64,000 nt of DNA from Eledone cirrhosa (Eukaryota > Mollusca > Cephalopoda > Octopoda > Eledonidae): assembly GCA_964016885.1 (NCBI GenBank), contig OZ024742.1:511236-575235 (forward strand), given 5' to 3'. Shown here piece after piece: positions 59,311-64,000 of this stretch. Each line of letters begins with the position of its first letter. The stretch's first letter is position 1. The notes under the pieces were generated by a model that did no database searches, was not told the DNA's origin, and saw only the letters and a list, made by a program, of their open reading frames with translations. A program made the translations under genes and the position numbers.

Positions 59311-61768
59311 ATCGAGACAATCACTTGATCACCTATAGATCGGGGGAACACACAAGCCAGGTAGATTATATCCTTACCAGAAGACGTGACAGAGTGTCTG
59401 TTGTTAACACTAAATCCCTCCCCCATGAAAAATGCACCTCCCAACATAGACTGATAATTAGCGACCTCATAGTCAGGACGAGACATACTAGACAGCAGAA
59501 GAGGACTATCCTCAGGAGAAAAATATGGAAGCTAAAGGACCCCACAGCCAGAAATAAATTTCAAAGCATATTACTTGATGCTTTCGACAGTAAGGAAGAG
59601 CAATTAGAGTCGTATAATATAGAGGAACAGTGGGAATTCCTGAAAGCAAACCTGCTGACGGCGGCAGACGAAGTCTGTGGCTGGAGCAGGCATGTAGGTA
59701 GGAGGAGAGTAACATGGTGGTGTAACAGTAAGGTGGAGGAGTCAATTAAGGCCAAAAAGCAGGCTTGGAAAGTATGGCGGGATGAGGGAAGTAGAGAAGA
59801 CTATCAAGTGGCCAGGAGGGAAGCTAGGAGACAAGTGTACTTCGCAAGAAGGGAAGCAGAGGAAAGAAAGTTCAAGCATGTTCTACAACGCGAGGACCAA
59901 AAACGTGAGGTGTTCAGGATTGCTAGGCAATGTGTCAAAGAAAACCGTGATATTGTCGGGGAGAAGTGTGTACTTAATGATGAAGGCGTACTTGCCATCA
60001 CTGACGCTGATAAGAAGGTAGCTTGGAAGAGTCACTACGAAAGGCTTCTAAATGAGGAGAATAAATGAGAGAAAGACAGTCTCCCCCACATCAACCCAAT
60101 AGAGGGACCAGCAGTGTTAGTCGAAGGTAGTATAATAAGTAAGGCAATCAAAGATATGAAGGCGGGTAAGGCGGCTGGGCCTTCGGAAATAGTTGCTGAG
60201 ATGCTGAAAGCCTCTGAAACGGTGCGACACACCATGGTCTCCCGGATAGTAAACATACAGAATGGGGTTGTTCCGAAGGACTGGCGTAGCAGCATCATCA
60301 TTAACTGTTACAAGGGTAAAGGAGATGCCCTAGATAAGTGTAACTATAGAGGCATTAAATTAATCGACCAGGTCGTGAAGGTCACGGAAAAAGTAATAGC
60401 GCAACTAATCCGAGAGAGAATTGATCTAGATGAAATGCAGTTCGGGTTTGTGTCAGGCGAAAGTACCACAGACGCTCTGTTCATTGTACGACAACTACAG
60501 GAGAAGTACCTAGCTAAAAGTAAACCCCTATACTTAGCTTTTGTTGACTTGGAGAAAGCCTTCGACAGAGTCCCCCGTTCCATTATCTGGTGAGCTCTTA
60601 GAAAACTAGGTGTTGACGAATGGCTTGTAAGAGCTATACAAGCCATGTATAAAGAAACAGTCAGCAAGGTTAGAATTAACAACGAATATAGTGAAGAGTT
60701 TAGCGTAAAAGTTGGTGTCCATCAGGGCTCTGTTCTTAGCCCCCTCCTATTTATTATTGCCCTTCAGGCTATAACAGAGGAGTTCAAGACCGGCTGCCCA
60801 TGGGAACTCCTATACGCAGATGATCTAACGCTCATAGCTGAATCAATGGTCGAGCTAGAGAAGAAATTCCAAACATGGAAGCACGGCCTAGAATCAAAAG
60901 GCCTTAAAATTAACCTGGCTAAGACTAAAGTTCTAGTTTGTAGGAAAGAAAATAAGGCGCCGGTCCCTTCCGGGAAATGGCCATGCTCAGTGTGTAGGAA
61001 AGGAGTAGGTAGAAACTCCATTTTATGTCCCAAATGCAAAGTATGGGTGCATAAAAGATGTAGTGGGATCACAGGTAAGCTAAGAACATAGATTTTACAT
61101 GTGGCCGGTGCTCTGGTGCAATAAGTAGCAGCAAGTGCCCACAAAATACTAGCTCTTTCAATTGCACAGAGGGTTCTATAGAAATAGTGGACAGCTTCCG
61201 TTACCTGGGTGACAAAATCAGCAGTGGGGGAGGGTGCTCTGAAAGTACAGTAGCTAGAGTCAGAACTGGTTGGAAAAAGTTCAGAGAGCTTATACCACTA
61301 TTAGCCGCTAAAGGGTTCTCCCTAAAAATGAAAGGCAGGTTGTACGATGCCTGCATACGAACAGCAATGTTGCATGGCAGTCAGACCTGGGCATTGTGTG
61401 CAGAGGATATACGCAGACTAGAGAGGAACGAAACTTGCATGCTCCGCTGGATGTGTAACAGTAATATACGTGAACGGCAAAGCATAAGCGAACTAAGGAA
61501 AAAATTAGAAATAAGAGGGATCAGATGTTGTTTAGTCGAGAGAAGGCTACGTTGGTATGGTCACGTGATGCGCATGAAAGACGACAGCTGTATAACAAAG
61601 TGCAGGGCAATAAAGACAGACGGTAGCTACGGAGTAGGCAGACCCAGAAAAACCTGGGACGAGCTGATAAATTCTGACCTCACACACTTACACCTCTCCA
61701 AGACAATGTCACTGGACCGAGACCTTTGGCGGTACTCAGTAATAGAGAAGACCCGCCTTACCTAAGTA
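59311..61768 (+). pseudogene. Endonuclease-RT polyprotein of the RTE-like LINE, broken
   Basis: The frame runs from the end of the endonuclease (LITYRSG, SQVDYIL, SQHRLIISD) through a basic linker to the RT. In-frame TGA codons interrupt it at 60066-60068 and 60591-60593. The second directly follows IIW, where relatives usually have a second Trp. The RT has FVDLEKAFDRVPR (block A), GVHQGSVLSPLLF (block B) and LYADDLTLIAE (block C), so the catalytic Asp residues are intact. A RING/PHD-like cluster CSVCRKGVGRNSILCPKC followed by WVHKRC lies at about 60985-61066. A one-base shift at about 61089 moves the frame to the C-terminal part (61091-61765; FRYLGDKIS, WALCAEDIRRLER, RRLRWYGHVMRM, GRPRKTW). 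5' truncation, two stops and one shift make it inactive. Confidence 0.85.
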
Positions 61769-62118
61769 CAAAGTAAAACCTACTACAGTCAGTAGGCATC
61801 TCTAACAAAATACACCCCACCCCATCCACACCGCCCTTTCAATGTAAAATTATGTTGGTGCCACAACATCCAGGCCGAAACAAATGAGATCATGTAGACA
61901 GTCCACGCTGTAATGTGGCCGTGTAGGCAACACGGTAAAAACCTCCCAGCCCCACACTGTAAATGTGGTTGGTGTTAGGAAGGGCATCCAGCTGTAGAAA
62001 ACCCGCCAGATAGTCCTATGCGAGCAAGACAATCACTCTTGCCTCAAGTGGGAAAACCCCCGTCCAAACCCATGCAAGCGTGGAACACGGACGTTAAACA
62101 TTGATGATGATGATGACA
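59311..62118 (+). mobile_element. RTE-like LINE, 5'-truncated, with SINE-type tail
   Basis: Starts inside the endonuclease domain right after the CATA repeat and ends in ggacgttaaacattgatg followed by GATGATGATGAC and a TA repeat. About 2.8 kb. The 3' UTR from 61766 contains gtggttggtgttaggaagg, catccagctgtagaaaac and aaacccatgcaagcgtgg, shared with short elements at 45885, 46621 and 47192. The RTE assignment is from RT motif style (DLEKAFDRVPR, YADDLTLIAES) and is tentative. Confidence 0.8.
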
Positions 62119-62254
62119 TATATATATACATATATACACTTTCCTAAACCTAATCTTTGTACTTCAATGTCAGTTTTGAACCATTACCAGTGAAGTGAAA
62201 GTAAGACTCAACAAAACAAAACACAACCAGGATTCACAATCTTCCTTATTATAG

Positions 62255-62405
62255 CCATCATCATGATCACTACATCTACTTTCCATGCTGGGTTGGATGG
62301 GTTGTCAAACTTAAAGACATGGCTTTGTCAGGGAGTCTGAACTAGTTCATATGTTCCATCATTTAGAATGGCTTCTATGGTTGGATGCTTTCCTAATGCC
62401 ATTAA
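62255..62405 (-). mobile_element. Decayed SINE/LINE tail, minus strand
   Basis: The words catcatgatcac, tttccatgctgggttgg and ggttggatgctttcctaatg match the reverse complement of the tail family with many substitutions. Confidence 0.5.
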
Positions 62406-62436
62406 CTTTATAGAGTTGTGGATCTACTGCCTTCCA

Positions 62437-62790
62437 GACAAACATGGTACCTTTCATAGTGGTACCAACATTGGACAGGTTACCTACTTCCAGACAAACA
62501 TGGTACCTTTCATAGTGGTACCAACATTGGACAGGTTACCTACTTCTAGACAAACATGGTACCTTTCATAGTGGTACCAACATTGGACAGGTTACCTACT
62601 TCTAGACAAACATGGTACCTTTCATAGTGGTACCAACATTGGACAGGTTACCTACTTCCAGACAAACATGGTACCTTTCATAGTGGTACCAACATTGGAC
62701 AGGTTACCTACTTCCAGACAAACATGGTACCTTTCATAGTGGTACCAACATTGGACAGGTTACCTACTTCCAGACAAACATGATTAGGCC
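62437..62790 (+). repeat. 56-bp tandem repeat, six copies plus a partial
   Basis: Copies start at 62437, 62493, 62549, 62605, 62661, 62717 and (partial) 62773 with gacaaacatggtacc. Each unit holds GGTACC twice (ggtacctttcatagtggtac c), forming an imperfect inverted repeat. Copies differ only at single sites such as cttcCag against cttcTag. The left edge overlaps the decayed tail at 62255-62405. Confidence 0.9.
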
Positions 62791-64000
62791 ATTTCATCAA
62801 AATAATAACCCCCAATAGCCATTAACCCTTTTTATAACAACCTACCAGAAACCTCCCTAAATCTATCATATAAAACTACTCATTTTAAAATGTTTATACT
62901 CAAGAAAACCTTCCATCTTAATTTTATTTAAGACATTTTTTATTAAGTAATGTTTTAAATAACTTTTTAATGAAAAAAAATTAGCAATTATATTCTTCCA
63001 TTGTTTTATTTTTAAAATTAATTGAAGCATGATGAATGTATTTTATTAGAAATACGGTAACAAAAGGGTTAAATATTTCATTCCTTCCTAAACCTAATCT
63101 ATATTATAGTTCAATATTAGTGTTGAATCATTGCTGATGAGAAGAGGAAGCAGTTGAGTGAAAGGAAATGGGATTTAGAATCTTTAGAACAAGGAATAAT
63201 ATAAAAAGGTTGGTTGGTTGGTGTCACTACATTGAAAGAGATAAGAAAATCTTGATTCTAAAACTAAATCTTATACCAAAATTATAAATTATTGAAATTC
63301 TGTCACATCATGTTCACCTGTGAACAATATGTTAATTAGACCCAAAGCCTCACCACCAGCTGAAGCTTTAACCCTTCCATGACCATATTTCTGATGAAAG
63401 CGACTGTGTTTGAAAATTAATTTTGAAAATAATCACGAATTTTGAAAATGTTAGTAAAATTACAAACATTTTCATCATTAAATTGGCTTGGGGGAACATA
63501 TTAACAAAAGTTACTTACATAACACTATGATGGAAGATTTTAATTTAAGTCTCATAATATGACAACCTTTCTAACCCATGCAAGTGTGGAAAATGGACAT
63601 GAAATGATGACATTTTAAAATAAGCGATGTTACATCAGTGAATCAGAAGTACTCTTGTTTGGTTTAGTATCAAAAATCTTAAATAGTTAGCCACAAGTAA
63701 TTTAACAGATCTTAGCATCTCTATCTCTAAGTTAGTCCTAAACTGTCAACATTTTTCATACCAACCCAGCCAAAACTGGGTCTGCTTCTATGAAACAAAA
63801 CTAACCCTTTAGAAATGTTCCAGTTGAAATTAAAATCTTCCAAAATAATTTTATAAGTTAAGTTAGTATCTTAGTAATTAATCATTAATAATTTTAGTTA
63901 ATCTGTCAAAATTCTTCATTAATTAATTGAAAAAGAGTGTATTTCCTGAGAATATGGTTAAAAAAAGGGCAAAAACGAACTATTGTTTCAGCTGTGTCCT
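62791..64000. other. AT-rich non-coding DNA
   Basis: No gene, RNA or tandem repeat was recognised. A short tail-like remnant (ctaacccatgcaagtgtgg, then gaaatgatgac) lies at 63571-63613 in plus orientation. Confidence 0.45.

Overview
The window is non-prokaryotic: no operons, no host exons that I can recognise, and almost everything is tandem repeat or transposable element. Several short interspersed copies have the box B, body and tail I associate with cephalopod tRNA-derived SINEs, and other SINE/LINE tails end in (GATG)n. This suggests a cephalopod mollusc, most likely octopus-like. That assignment rests on recalled family features and was not searched.

Layout. 1-1150: tandem repeat with a 70-bp period. 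1151-3965: non-coding DNA with a decayed SINE, a G-rich minisatellite and microsatellites. 3966-37580: one giant satellite of about 1,120 head-to-tail copies of a 30-bp unit, by far the dominant object. It has register-perfect outer blocks and an inner, indel-bearing higher-order structure. 37581-39264: flank with a SINE and an ACC-rich repeat. 39265-41389: non-autonomous Helitron with clean termini, containing a segment also present at 43388-44239. 41440-43350: array made almost only of G and T. 44241-48440: non-coding DNA with several small elements (two fold-back elements, SINE/LINE tails, a possible solo LTR), many set in TA repeats. 48443-56850: a 72-bp satellite split by a 5.6-kb Tx1/L1-like LINE on the minus strand. 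57270-62118: two 5'-truncated LINEs in a row, each starting at an ATAC microsatellite. The first has a restriction-like endonuclease and the second an apurinic endonuclease. 62437-62790: a 56-bp tandem repeat. The remainder is AT-rich and empty.

How the parts relate. The only protein-coding material is retrotransposon ORFs. The Tx1-like and RTE-like copies are clearly broken by stops and frameshifts; the RLE-type copy has an open reading frame but lacks its N-terminal half. The RTE-like LINE and at least three short elements share the same 3' tail, which fits a SINE/LINE partnership. The long open frames across the 30-bp satellite follow from a unit length divisible by three. In the consensus unit the only ATG lies in the frame closed by TGA, so I do not treat them as genes.
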